Shown: in pieces, positions 16,604-25,024 of the stretch
Layout: each line of letters starts with the position of its first letter
Position numbering within the stretch: position 1 is the first letter of the stretch
Assembly (NCBI GenBank): GCA_023388055.1
Contig: JAEWGW010000005.1
Coordinates: 1 to 34,203 of the forward strand
Length of the DNA stretch: 34,203 nt
Source of the DNA: Bacillota bacterium
GTDB lineage: Bacteria; Bacillota; Bacilli; Paenibacillales; NBRC-103111
Direction of reading: 5' to 3'
Notes under the pieces: generated by a model
The model's input: only the letters and a program-made list of their open reading frames with translations
The model's database searches: none
What the model was told of the DNA's origin: nothing
Position numbers and translations under genes: made by a program

Positions 16604-17464
16604 ATGGAATCTACAAAGCACCCCGCTGCCGCAAGCGCACTGCCGTCTCAAGCTGTTATAGGCAATGGAAGAACCGCAGAGGTTATGGCAGTGGGCAATG
16701 ACCGCATTATCAAACGTTTTCGAAACGGCTTCCCCTCTCATGCGGTCCGCGCAGAGTTTGCGGCAAGCGATTGGGTGTACCGCCAAGGGCTCTCTGTGCC
16801 GCGCGTCTTTGAGCTTATGGAGGATAAAGCCGGGCTGGCCATTGTGTTCCAGCGCATTCAGGGGCCTACCCTCATGAAACGGCTGCTTCTGCCCGGCCTC
16901 CAAAAACGGGGTGCCCGGCTGCTTGCAACCCTGCATGCCGAGATTCACCGTATTCCGACTGACGAAGCCTCGCCATTCCGCTCCATGAAGAATGCCCTCA
17001 CCGCCTCCATCCGGGAAGCGCCAATCTTGACGGAAACGGAAAAAGAACGGATCATCCGCTATACGGAGGCTTTGCCAGAGGAAATGCGGCTGTGCCACGG
17101 GGATTTCCATCCGGATAATGTGCTTCTGGGAACCCAGCCTGTTATCATCGACTGGGCCACTGCCGTATCGGGCAGCCCTGCCGGGGATGCCGCAAGAACG
17201 GTGCTGATGCTGCAGTACGGCAGCCTGCCCGACGGGACCCCTCAATGGATCAACACCATCGTCGGACTGGTCCGCAAATGCCTAACCCGCACCTATCTGG
17301 AGCATTACCTGAAGCTCTCCGGATTAAGCCACGGGGATTTGGAGCAGTGGATGCTTCCCGTAGCTGCCGCCCGTCTGATCGAATGGCTGCCCCCGAAGGA
17401 AAAAACTCAGCTGGCCGGGCTGGTCCGCACACGTTTGAAGGAGTTGGAGGCGGCGGGAGGCTGA
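16604..17464 (+). CDS. APH/choline-kinase-fold phosphotransferase
   Basis: A 286-residue protein of the aminoglycoside phosphotransferase family, which phosphorylates small hydroxylated compounds using ATP or GTP. The catalytic loop HGDFHPDN is at residues 165-172 and the metal-binding IIDWATA at 181-187 (Asp183). The N-terminal lobe with IIKRFRNG (~35-42) supplies a plausible nucleotide-binding lysine. The start at 16604 follows GAAGGA by about 6 nt; an ATG at 16559 is unsupported. It lies 67 bp after the acetyltransferase on the same strand. Substrate specificity in this family cannot be read from sequence, so drug resistance is possible but not shown. Confidence 0.8.
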   Translation: MESTKHPAAASALPSQAVIGNGRTAEVMAVGNDRIIKRFRNGFPSHAVRAEFAASDWVYRQGLSVPRVFELMEDKAGLAIVFQRIQGPTLMKRLLLPGLQKRGARLLATLHAEIHRIPTDEASPFRSMKNALTASIREAPILTETEKERIIRYTEALPEEMRLCHGDFHPDNVLLGTQPVIIDWATAVSGSPAGDAARTVLMLQYGSLPDGTPQWINTIVGLVRKCLTRTYLEHYLKLSGLSHGDLEQWMLPVAAARLIEWLPPKEKTQLAGLVRTRLKELEAAGG

Positions 17465-17497
17465 CAGGTGTTATATATATTAGGCATCCCTACAACC

Positions 17498-17560
17498 AAA
17501 AAGGCAGCTGGCACCGGACATCCCCCGCACAGGGAAGCTCCGATCCAACCGCCTTTTTTT
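17498..17560. terminator. Possible bidirectional terminator between phosphotransferase and nrdF
   Basis: AAAAAGGC (17498-17505) can pair with GCCTTTTT (17551-17558), leaving T-runs on both sides for both directions. The intervening ~45 nt includes a smaller TCCC/GGGA hairpin. The two genes converge here, which fits a shared terminator, although the long loop lowers confidence. Confidence 0.5.
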
Positions 17561-17569
17561 GCTGCACGC

Positions 17570-18559
17570 TTAATTGACACCAGCCTTTTCGGCCAGCCAT
17601 TCGAATTGGAAATCCTCGTCGGCCAAGGGCTCCACCTTCAGTGCCTTAACGTAGCCATTGCCCTTTTTGGAGAAAAAGTCATGCTGCTTGGTCTGGGTCC
17701 GGATGCCGTTCTGGACGATAGCATTGATCTCCTCCTCCGGAAACGGCGCCTCCAGCCCCATGTTCATCATGGCCTTGTTGGCGTTGTAGCGCAGGAAGGT
17801 TTTGACCTCCTCCGTCAGCCCCAACGGGTCGTACAGCTCCTCCGTATACCGCTCCTCATTGGCATGCAGCTTCTGCAGCAGGTCCAAAAGCTCCGCCTTG
17901 GCCGACTCCTGCTCCCCGGCAGACAGCCCCGCGTAAATTTCCTGAGCTAACACACCCACATACAAACCGTGGATGCTTTCGTCCCGGAGAATCAGGTCGA
18001 TGATCTCGCCGCTGGAGGTCATTTTGCCCTGGCCCGCCAGGTAGAGAGGATAGAAGAAGCCGCTGTAGAACAGGTAGCTCTCCAGGAGCACTGACGCGCC
18101 CATGGCCAAGTAGAGACCACGCGCATCAGTGATATTTTTGTAATAGGCCGAGATGGTTTCCGCCTTGTACTGGAGGCACGGATGCTGCTCCACCCACTCG
18201 AAGATGGCGTCAATTTCCTCATTGGAGGCCAAGGTGGTGAAGATGCTGCTGTAGGATTTGGCATGAATCTGCTCCATCATAGCCATAAAACCTAACACCG
18301 CCTTGCGCTGCAGCCCCTCCACATGCTCCAGAATCTGCGGCATGCCCACACCGCCCTGGACTGTATCCAGCAGGGTTAGCCCGCCCAGCACCTTCATATA
18401 TAAATCCTGCTCCGGCTTTTTCAGCGTGATCCAGGACATTTTGTCATCGGACAGGGGAATCTCGTCGTCGGTCCAGAACTGCATAATATTCTGGCTCCAG
18501 AATACCTGGGTAAAATCATCATCCGGGCGGTTCCAGTTGACCGCTTTAATGGCGCACAT
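17570..18559 (-). CDS. nrdF: Class Ib ribonucleotide reductase small subunit NrdF
   Basis: A 329-residue cytosolic radical-generating subunit with a dimetal (Mn or Fe) site and tyrosyl radical; it works with NrdE to reduce ribonucleoside diphosphates. Visible metal and radical residues: Asp in LTLLDTVQGG, Glu and His in MEQIHAKSYSS (the Tyr there is the radical tyrosine), Glu in LLESYLFYSGFF, and Glu and His in LRDESIHGLYVG. Length is normal for NrdF. The start at 18559 is supported by AAAGGGGG 7 nt upstream. It follows nrdE after 81 bp and ends the nrd cluster. The metal would be loaded with the help of the flavoprotein NrdI encoded upstream. Confidence 0.95.
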   Translation of the reverse strand: MCAIKAVNWNRPDDDFTQVFWSQNIMQFWTDDEIPLSDDKMSWITLKKPEQDLYMKVLGGLTLLDTVQGGVGMPQILEHVEGLQRKAVLGFMAMMEQIHAKSYSSIFTTLASNEEIDAIFEWVEQHPCLQYKAETISAYYKNITDARGLYLAMGASVLLESYLFYSGFFYPLYLAGQGKMTSSGEIIDLILRDESIHGLYVGVLAQEIYAGLSAGEQESAKAELLDLLQKLHANEERYTEELYDPLGLTEEVKTFLRYNANKAMMNMGLEAPFPEEEINAIVQNGIRTQTKQHDFFSKKGNGYVKALKVEPLADEDFQFEWLAEKAGVN

Positions 18560-18640
18560 GCTGCTTCCCCCTTTAATAAAATTGATATTTCCCTGCTCCG
18601 GTTTACGATAAGAGCTTACAGCGAAATCACTCGCAGCTCC

Positions 18641-20725
18641 TCACACCGAGCAGGCGATGCACTCCTCCACCGACAGCATGTTGGTGCGGGTGTAATAGAG
18701 AGACTTCAGACCGATCCGTGCGGCGTAAATATAGTACCGGGCCAGCTGCCGGGTCGAAATATCACTGTTCACATGCAGCACCGTAGAAATCCCCTGGTCC
18801 ACATGGGCCTGGATTTCGGCGATCAGGTCCAGCACCTTGAACTGGTCCATCTGGTACGCCGACTTGTAATAGAAGATATTGTCCCGGGCCAAAAACGGCA
18901 TCGGGTAATAGGTCGTCGAGTTGGCGTAGGTCCGGGTCTCAATGGGCGAGACAATGGGCATCACGCTGGAGGTGGCATTTTGCACATAGGAGATGCTCTG
19001 GGTCGGGGCAATGGCCAGCCGGTAGGCGTGGTACAGCCCATGGGTCCGCACCTGCTCCTGAAGCCGCCGCCAGTCCTCCGGGGCCGGGATGGGCATCTGA
19101 CCGAACAGGGCTTTTACCTTAGCGTTGGTTGGCCGGTAGTCCGTCTCCAGGTACTTCTGGAAGTAGGCTCCCGTGGCATAATCCGACTGCTCGAAGCCCT
19201 GGAAGGTTTCCCCCTTCTCCCGGGCAATCTCCATGCTTTCGGCCAGCGAATAATAATTCAGCATCATAAAAAAAGTGCGGGCAAATTCCCGTGCATCAGC
19301 GCTTTCGTAGGCAATCCGGCTTTTGGCCAGGAAGCCGTGCAGGTTCATGGCTCCAAGACCGACGGAATGCAGCTCCCGGTTGGCTTTGACGATGCCGGGG
19401 GCATTGGCCACGGTGGTCATGTCGCTGACAGCGGTGAGGGCACGCATTCCCTCCCGGACGGAACGCTCCAGAAGCCCTGTTTCCATTACGTTGGCGATAT
19501 TAAGGGAAGCCAAATTGCAGCTGATGTCCTTGCGGATCAAGTCAGGATGGCCGTAGTCGCCAATTTCCGTAACCTCCTGCAGCTGGAAGATCTCGGTGCA
19601 GAGGTTGGACATATTCACGGTGCCCAAGGCAGAGAGGGCGTGGCGGCGGTTGGCGTTGGACTTGTTCATGATATACGGATAGCCGGACTCCATTTGGGTA
19701 GCGGCGATCTTGATCAGCATTTCCCGGGCGGACATGATCCGCTTCTTTTTCACCCGGTCGTCGGCCAGAAGGGTTTCGTACATCTCATCCAGGTTCAGGT
19801 CATCCAGGTATTGGCCGTAGGCCTTGTAAACAGAGAAGGGGGCGAAGACATAAAGCGGCTCATCCGCCTCTGCCAGCTGATAGAGCTTATCCGGGACAAT
19901 CAGACCGATGGAGAGAGTCTTCAGACGAATCTTCTCGTCGGCGTTGATTTTCTTGCTGTCCAGGAACTCCACTACGTCCCAGCCAAAAATATTATAATAC
20001 GCCGCGCCGGAGCCCTTGCGCTGCCCCATCTGGTCGGCATAGGAGAAGGCATCCTCCATTAGCTTCAGGACGGGCATGATGCCCTTGGCTGCCCCTTCCA
20101 CACCCTTGATGGGCTCGCCCCGGCTTCTCAGCTTGGACAGGTTCACGGCTACACCACCGCCGATTTTGGACAGCTGCATGCAGGTGCCCAGCACGTAGTT
20201 AATGGAGTTGAGGGAATCGTCCATTTCCAAAAGGAAGCAGGATACCATCTCGCCACGGCGTTTTTTGCCGGCGTTGAGGAAGGTGGGGGTAGCAGGCTGC
20301 AACCGCTGCTCCATCATGGAGGCGGTAAGCTGCAGGGCAAGCTCCTTGCTGCCCCTGCCCAGATAAAGGGCGACGATGGCTACCCGGTCCGGGTAATGCT
20401 CCAGATAGATGGAGCGGTCATCGGTGCGCAGGGCGTAATCTGTATAGAATTTGGATGCTGCCATGTAAGAGGGGAAGCGGAAGTCGTACCTGTGGGCCAG
20501 GGCGTAAACCTCCTCCACCTCTTGTTCGGAATAGTGGGCATACACATCCTCATAATAGTCGTTATCGATCATGTAGCGGACCTTTTCAGCAGTGGTGCTG
20601 AAAGTAATGCTTTTGGCCGCAGCCTCCTCCATAAAAGCATCGGCGGCTTCACGGTCCTTATCCAAACGGAAGAAGCCGTCGGCATCCCGCTGCATCAGCT
20701 GATTGTTCAACTCCAAATAGCGCAT
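18641..20725 (-). CDS. nrdE: Class Ib ribonucleotide reductase large subunit NrdE
   Basis: A 694-residue catalytic subunit reducing NDPs to dNDPs. The redox cysteines are visible in MVSCFLLEMDD and in DISCNLASLNI; the active-site Asn, Cys and Glu are in SNLCTEIF. The C-terminal shuttle pair is in ECIACSV. Tyrosines of the radical pathway are in LKSLYYTRTNM. No ATP-cone is present, as is usual for NrdE. The start at 20725 follows AAGGAGG by 10 nt. Unusually, 831 bp of repeat-rich DNA separate it from nrdI, with which it is often nearly contiguous. No nrdH is seen in the window, so the electron donor must be encoded elsewhere. Confidence 0.95.
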   Translation of the reverse strand: MRYLELNNQLMQRDADGFFRLDKDREAADAFMEEAAAKSITFSTTAEKVRYMIDNDYYEDVYAHYSEQEVEEVYALAHRYDFRFPSYMAASKFYTDYALRTDDRSIYLEHYPDRVAIVALYLGRGSKELALQLTASMMEQRLQPATPTFLNAGKKRRGEMVSCFLLEMDDSLNSINYVLGTCMQLSKIGGGVAVNLSKLRSRGEPIKGVEGAAKGIMPVLKLMEDAFSYADQMGQRKGSGAAYYNIFGWDVVEFLDSKKINADEKIRLKTLSIGLIVPDKLYQLAEADEPLYVFAPFSVYKAYGQYLDDLNLDEMYETLLADDRVKKKRIMSAREMLIKIAATQMESGYPYIMNKSNANRRHALSALGTVNMSNLCTEIFQLQEVTEIGDYGHPDLIRKDISCNLASLNIANVMETGLLERSVREGMRALTAVSDMTTVANAPGIVKANRELHSVGLGAMNLHGFLAKSRIAYESADAREFARTFFMMLNYYSLAESMEIAREKGETFQGFEQSDYATGAYFQKYLETDYRPTNAKVKALFGQMPIPAPEDWRRLQEQVRTHGLYHAYRLAIAPTQSISYVQNATSSVMPIVSPIETRTYANSTTYYPMPFLARDNIFYYKSAYQMDQFKVLDLIAEIQAHVDQGISTVLHVNSDISTRQLARYYIYAARIGLKSLYYTRTNMLSVEECIACSV

Positions 20726-20758
20726 CTGGCTTCCGCCTCCTTAGTTCGTATGGGAGTG

Positions 20759-20773
20759 TGAGAAATATTCTCA
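20759..20773. promoter_or_regulatory. Fur/PerR-like palindrome upstream of nrdE
   Basis: TGAGAA-ATA-TTCTCA is a 15-bp dyad. Against the 7-1-7 Fur consensus TGATAATNATTATCA it matches 11 of 14 positions. On the minus strand it directly follows TTGACT, a possible -35 element, although no good -10 is seen at the right distance. Metal-dependent control of class Ib genes is known in other bacteria; here it is only a candidate. Confidence 0.3.
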
Positions 20774-20783
20774 GTCAAGGGTA

Positions 20784-20795
20784 TGTTTGCAAACA
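20784..20795. repeat. Perfect 12-bp palindrome upstream of nrdE
   Basis: TGTTTGCAAACA is its own reverse complement and lies 58 bp upstream of the nrdE start, next to the Fur-like dyad. It could be an operator; no regulator is implied by the sequence alone. Confidence 0.4.
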
Positions 20796-20914
20796 CATCC
20801 TAGGGTGTGACACTCCCCGGTTGTGGCTGGTTGGGGGAGGTATATTATGTAGGTGCAATATTGCGCCCAGTACCCAGTGTTTTTAATTTCATATGCTGGC
20901 CGCTGGAATATGGG

Positions 20915-21480
20915 CAGATTTATACGAAAATGCTGCGTCTGCCCCGGCATTTTCATTCCTGGCGATGGCCGCTGGGCTCTGGGCGATTTTAACGAATCTC
21001 ACAGCGCTTATTTAGCGAAAAATCGGCTGTTTGCCAACGTAACGAATCTGAGCCACGCTATTGCTTACGTTCAGATTCTTTTCAGTGTCTTTGAGCCGGA
21101 ATAAGGCGCCTCAGATTCGTTACAACCGCAAGAGGTGCCATATGAGCGAAATAGCGTGGCTGAGATTCGTTAAAAATCCATAACCCCGTTTTTCTGCCCA
21201 CTATCCGCTCACTCCCTTTATACGAAAGTGCCGCGTCTGCCCGGCATTTTCATTCCTGGCGATGGCCGCTGGGCTATGTGCAGATTCTAACGGCGGTGAG
21301 CGCCGTTATTTCCGGGTTTTGGCCGCTTTGCAAATTGTAACGGCGGCCAGAGCCGCTATTTGGGCCAAAACACCTCCGGGAGGCCCGGATTTGGAGAAAT
21401 AAGGGCTCCTGCTTCCGTTACAATTTCTGCTGCCCTGTTTTGGGGCAAATAAGGGCGCACACTTCCGTTAAAAATCCGGC
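20915..21480. repeat. 298-bp tandem duplication with eight 24-nt units at 50-bp pitch
   Basis: Two copies of a composite repeat. Each begins with a ~75-bp leader (from ~20919 and ~21217) sharing words such as GGCATTTTCATTCCTGGCG and ATGGCCGCTGGGCT. Each leader is followed by four 24-nt units bounded by TAACG and TATTT. In copy 1 the forward units start at 20990 and 21040 and the inverted units end at 21122 and 21172. In copy 2 the forward units start at 21288 and 21338 and the inverted units end at 21420 and 21470. Pitch within each pair is exactly 50 bp and copy spacing is 298 bp. No convincing gene lies inside. The rest of 20726-21556 holds only the palindromes listed separately. Confidence 0.85.
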
Positions 21481-21556
21481 GGTGTGCGGGACAGCCCAAA
21501 TGCGGCGAAATCGCAGGCGGCCGGATCACCGCCACCGCCTACCCAAACTAACCCGT

Positions 21557-21952
21557 TTAAACCCGGCCCGTCTGCACGGTGCGCTGCACTCCTGCTGTTA
21601 CCGCCAGCTGGTCCAGCTCCTGCAGGAACTGCACCGCCTCCTTGGCGGTGCCGGAGAGCTCGAAGCGGGCCAGCACCGGCACCCGGTACTGGGCGCCGAT
21701 CCGGTCCGCCGCTTTGGCGAAGCCGTCCCCCCAGTTGCGGTTGCCGCTTGAAGCAACACCCGCCAGACGGTGGCCGTTCTTCTGAAGGAAACGCGCTGTG
21801 CTGTCCGGCACTTGGCCGAAGCCAGTGGTGTAGGTCACCAGCACGAAGGGCTCCTGGAGTTCCCCCGCCTCTGCCGCCGCTACAGCCCGCCGTCCCAAGC
21901 CGTTGACGAAACGCCGGACATTGCCGGTCCGGGAATCATATACGATCAGCAT
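21557..21952 (-). CDS. nrdI: Flavodoxin-like ribonucleotide reductase maturation protein NrdI
   Basis: A 131-residue FMN flavoprotein that supplies the oxidant for assembling the Mn-tyrosyl cofactor of NrdF. Flavin-binding loops are visible: YDSRTGNVRRF at residues ~5-15, VTYTTGFGQVP at ~39-49, and SSGNRNWGDGF at ~69-79. Length and motifs are normal for NrdI. The start at 21952 has GAGGAGGG just upstream. It follows nrdG after 97 bp that contain a large inverted repeat, so it may be cotranscribed with the anaerobic genes rather than only with nrdEF. Confidence 0.93.
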   Translation of the reverse strand: MLIVYDSRTGNVRRFVNGLGRRAVAAAEAGELQEPFVLVTYTTGFGQVPDSTARFLQKNGHRLAGVASSGNRNWGDGFAKAADRIGAQYRVPVLARFELSGTAKEAVQFLQELDQLAVTAGVQRTVQTGRV

Positions 21953-21988
21953 CGCTGTCCCTCCTCTTGATTAAGATATGTTTATCGG

Positions 21989-22047
21989 GATCTCCCCCAA
22001 AAGGTTTCGGATTCCGCTTCAGAGCTTCACGTCACTTTTGGGAGATC
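21989..22047. repeat. Inverted repeat between nrdG and nrdI
   Basis: GATCTCCCCCAAAAG (21989-22003) is complementary to CTTTTGGGAGATC (22035-22047), except for two unpaired C residues, with a 31-nt loop. No T-run follows on the minus strand, so a processing or partial attenuation hairpin is more likely than a strong terminator. Confidence 0.6.
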
Positions 22048-22049
22048 AT

Positions 22050-22598
22050 TTATGCCGTAGATACGGCCAAAGTACCGACTACCGCTTCAGCAGAAACGGC
22101 CCGGCCTTGGCGCATGGATTCAACAGCGTCCAAAAACCGCTGGTTATCCGATCCCCGGAAGGGAAGGTCATAGGTGCGCCGCGCTTCAAGGAAGCGCCCG
22201 TCCATCAGATAGTCGCTGGCGGCTAGCAGCTCCCGCCATCCGGGATGGCGGTCCGCCTGGGCCAGCAGCGCCTCGAAGGTGTAGCCGGTGTAGGTAATCA
22301 CTGACCGGCCCATAGCCTTCACACCACGGGCGAGACGGGCGAATTCCGCCGCCTGTCCGAAAGGCTCTCCGCCGCTTAACGTAATGCCGGCCAGCAGGGG
22401 ATTCTCCCTGATCTCCGCCAGAATCGATTCCACAGAGCGGAGTGTGCCGCCCTCAAAGCTGTGGGTATGGGGATTATGGCAGCCCGGACAAGCGTGGGGG
22501 CAGCCCTGCCCGAATACGGTCATCCGGATGCCCGGCCCATCCACGATGGATTCCTGCACAATTCCTGCCAGCCGGAGCATGCCGATTTGCCTTTCCAT
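22050..22598 (-). CDS. nrdG: Anaerobic ribonucleotide reductase activating protein NrdG
   Basis: A 182-residue radical-SAM activase that installs the glycyl radical on NrdD. The iron-sulfur cluster motif is GCPHACPGCHN with Cys33, Cys37 and Cys40, in the spacing CX3CX2C. The SAM-binding TLSGGEPF follows at about residue 74. The DGPGIRMTVFGQGC stretch is typical of NrdG. Length is slightly above the short enterobacterial type but normal. The start at 22598 has AAGGGGG seven bases upstream, and only 12 bp separate it from the nrdD stop, so the two are one operon. Confidence 0.95.
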   Translation of the reverse strand: MERQIGMLRLAGIVQESIVDGPGIRMTVFGQGCPHACPGCHNPHTHSFEGGTLRSVESILAEIRENPLLAGITLSGGEPFGQAAEFARLARGVKAMGRSVITYTGYTFEALLAQADRHPGWRELLAASDYLMDGRFLEARRTYDLPFRGSDNQRFLDAVESMRQGRAVSAEAVVGTLAVSTA

Positions 22599-22610
22599 TG
22601 GATTGCCCCC

Positions 22611-24932
22611 TTACAGATGCTTCACCCGGTCCCGTTCCTCGGCGCGCTTGGCGTCGTTGAAGCGGTCCAGGGTGCCCACCAGGTAGCCGGTAATCCGGCG
22701 GATCCGCTCGAACCCTACCGGACCCTCATGCTCACGCCGTCCGCAGCGCGGGCAGCGGTCGCCAATGACGCCGGTGTAGCCGCAGACCGGATCCCGGTCT
22801 ACCGGGTGGTTCACCGAGCCGTAGCCGATGCCGGCATCCTTCATGGCCCGGATAACGGTTTCGAAGGCCGTCGGGTTATGCACCGGATCGCCGTCCAGCT
22901 CCACATAGGTGATGTGGCCCGCATTGGTAAACGCATGGTACGGCGCTTCCTTGCGGATCTTGGCAAAAGCGGTAATCCCGTGATACACCGGCACATGGAA
23001 GCTGTTGGTGTAATAATCCCGGTCGGTAACGCCGGGAATGGAGCCGTAGCGCTTGCGGTCCATCCGTACGAACCGGCCCGCCGTGCCTTCCGCCGGAGTG
23101 GCCAGCAGGGAGAAATTCATCCCGGTGCGCTCCGCCGTATCGTCCATTTTTTGGCGCATATGCTTGATGATCCGGATCCCCAGCTCCTGGGCCTCCTCGG
23201 ATTCGCCGTGATGGCTGCCGATAAGGGCCTTCAGGCACTCCGCCAGCCCGATGAAGCCGGCGGACAAGGAGCCGTGTTTGATCACCTCGCGGATTTCATC
23301 GTCGGGGGAAAGCTTGTCGGAGTCGATCCAAACTCCCTGGCCCATCAGGAACGGGAAGTTCTTCACCCGTTTGCGTGCCTGAATTTCGTAACGCTCCAGC
23401 AGCTGCTCCGTGACCAGCTGCATCTTTTGCTCCAGAGCCGCCATAAAGCCCTCTACATCCCCACGGTGCTCCAAAGCCAAACGCGGCAGGTTGATGGTGG
23501 TGAAGCTCAGGTTCCCCCGGCCGAAGGTAATCTGACGGTCCTTGTCGTGGACATTGCTGATCACGCGGGTCCGGCAGCCCATATAGGCGATTTCGGTTTC
23601 GGGAGAGCCTTCCTTATAGAATTCCAGATTAAACGGTGCGTCCTGGAAGGAGAAATTCGGAAACAGCCGTTTGGCGCTGACCTGGCAGGCCCGCTGGAAC
23701 AAATCGTAGTTGGGGTCCTCCGGATTGTAGTTAACCCCTTCCTTCACCCGGAAAATCTGGATCGGGAAGATCGGCGTTTCGCCGTTGCCCAATCCCCGTT
23801 CGGTGGCATGGAGAATGCCCATCACCACCAGCCGTCCCTCAGGGCTGGTATCTGTGCCGTAGTTAATGGAGCTGAAGGGAATCTGCGCTCCGGCACGGCT
23901 GTGCATGGTGTTCAGGTTATGAATCAGCGCCTCCATGGCCTGGTAGGTGCTGCGTTCAGTCTCCGCCATGGCCTGCCGGACTACCATTGCCTGAGCCTCG
24001 GCGGCTGCGGACGGGCTTCCCAGAAGCTCCGTCAGAAAGGCAAGCTCCCGCTCCGCCTCGGCTTCATTCCGGTTCATGCGGGGGAAAACCGCTCCGTCAG
24101 TGCCCCATGCTGTGAAGGCTTCAGCCAAGCGCTCCAGCCCCTGGGCATCCACACCCCAGCGCCATTCCAGGGCCTTCAGCAGGTTGCTGCGGTAGAGCCG
24201 GGCGTACGTCTTCGATACACCCTCGGCCAGCCCGTAATCGAAGTTGGGAATGCTTTGGCCGCCGTGCTGGTCGTTCTGGTTGGACTGGATGGCGATGCAG
24301 GCCAGGGCCGCATAGCTCTGGATATCGTTGGGCTCCCGGACCTGACCGTGCCCGGTGCCGAAGCCGTTCTTAAACAGCTTCTCGATGTCGATCTGGCAGC
24401 AGGTGGTGGTCAAGGTCAGAAAATCCAGGTCGTGAATATGCACATCCCCGTCCTTATGGGCGGCGGCATGCTCCGGCTTCAGCACAAACAGCTCATTAAA
24501 CTGCTTCGCACCCTCCGAGCCGTATTTGAGCATGGTACCCATGGAGGTATTGCCGTCAATGTTGGCATTTTCCCGCTTGATCTCGCTGTTAGAGGCGTCC
24601 TGATAGGTAATCTCTTCGAACACCTTCATGAGGCGCGTGTCCATCTCCCGGATCCGCGAACGCTCCGCCCGGTAGAGGATGTAGGCCTTGGCCGTGTGGA
24701 CCAGCCCTTCATTCATCAGAACCTCCTCCACGGTGTCCTGAATCTGCTCCACGAACGGAACGGCTGAGCCATCCTTCCCTTCCAGACTCTGCATCACCTT
24801 CATGGCCAAGCCCATCGCCTGCGCCGGATCGGCTTCCTTGGTGGCATAAGTGGCCTTCATGATTGCGTTGGTGATTTTGTCGATGGCGAACAGCGCCTCA
24901 CGGCCGTCTCTTTTGCGAATAGTGGTAATCAA
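22611..24932 (-). CDS. nrdD: Class III anaerobic ribonucleoside-triphosphate reductase NrdD
   Basis: A 773-residue oxygen-sensitive glycyl-radical enzyme reducing NTPs. Residues ~1-90 form an ATP-cone (ITTIRKRDGREALF). The catalytic barrel follows, and the C-terminus RITGYLVGTLDRFN carries the radical Gly749. The zinc region DPVCGYTGVIGDRCPRCGR shows three cysteines; the spot where many homologues have another cysteine before VCGY is Asp. I start the gene at TTG 24932, where LITTIRKRDG begins as in homologues, with AGGAG ~10 nt and GGAG 2 nt upstream. The frame stays open to an ATG at 25109, but that would translate the riboswitch leader. Expression is likely governed by the cobalamin riboswitch and by NrdR. 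Confidence 0.93.
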   Translation of the reverse strand: MITTIRKRDGREALFAIDKITNAIMKATYATKEADPAQAMGLAMKVMQSLEGKDGSAVPFVEQIQDTVEEVLMNEGLVHTAKAYILYRAERSRIREMDTRLMKVFEEITYQDASNSEIKRENANIDGNTSMGTMLKYGSEGAKQFNELFVLKPEHAAAHKDGDVHIHDLDFLTLTTTCCQIDIEKLFKNGFGTGHGQVREPNDIQSYAALACIAIQSNQNDQHGGQSIPNFDYGLAEGVSKTYARLYRSNLLKALEWRWGVDAQGLERLAEAFTAWGTDGAVFPRMNRNEAEAERELAFLTELLGSPSAAAEAQAMVVRQAMAETERSTYQAMEALIHNLNTMHSRAGAQIPFSSINYGTDTSPEGRLVVMGILHATERGLGNGETPIFPIQIFRVKEGVNYNPEDPNYDLFQRACQVSAKRLFPNFSFQDAPFNLEFYKEGSPETEIAYMGCRTRVISNVHDKDRQITFGRGNLSFTTINLPRLALEHRGDVEGFMAALEQKMQLVTEQLLERYEIQARKRVKNFPFLMGQGVWIDSDKLSPDDEIREVIKHGSLSAGFIGLAECLKALIGSHHGESEEAQELGIRIIKHMRQKMDDTAERTGMNFSLLATPAEGTAGRFVRMDRKRYGSIPGVTDRDYYTNSFHVPVYHGITAFAKIRKEAPYHAFTNAGHITYVELDGDPVHNPTAFETVIRAMKDAGIGYGSVNHPVDRDPVCGYTGVIGDRCPRCGRREHEGPVGFERIRRITGYLVGTLDRFNDAKRAEERDRVKHL

Positions 24933-24984
24933 GCTCCAACATCTCCTAGTGTGATATGTAGTAGGAATAAACTGCCGTATAGGG

Positions 24985-25024
24985 GGAAATAAAGGCGCCC
25001 CCCGACTCCTTCTTGCCAAGAAGG
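24985..25024 (-). promoter_or_regulatory. Candidate terminator/antiterminator expression platform for nrdD
   Basis: On the minus strand CCTTCTT-GGC-AAGAAGG (25024-25008) is a perfect 7-bp hairpin. Its AAGG is also the start of AAGGAGTC-GGGG-GGCGCCTT (25011-24992), an 8-bp stem with one mismatch and one G-U pair, followed by TATTT. The two are mutually exclusive, as in riboswitch-controlled terminators. How the aptamer, ~120 nt upstream, would couple to it is not seen. Confidence 0.35.

Noticed and set aside
18773..20062. A 429-codon + strand frame opposite nrdE
   Set aside because: It mirrors the nrdE codon pattern; nrdE has all its catalytic motifs intact.
20915..21480. CRISPR array
   Set aside because: The units alternate in orientation, the spacers are repeat-like themselves, and there are no cas genes.
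20915..21480. Insertion sequence or transposon between nrdI and nrdE
   Set aside because: No transposase frame, terminal inverted repeats with target duplication, or integrase is visible.
22461..24767. A 768-codon open frame on the + strand opposite nrdD
   Set aside because: It lies fully antisense to the well-supported nrdD and nrdG genes, has no ribosome site and resembles no protein; it results from GC-rich codon usage.
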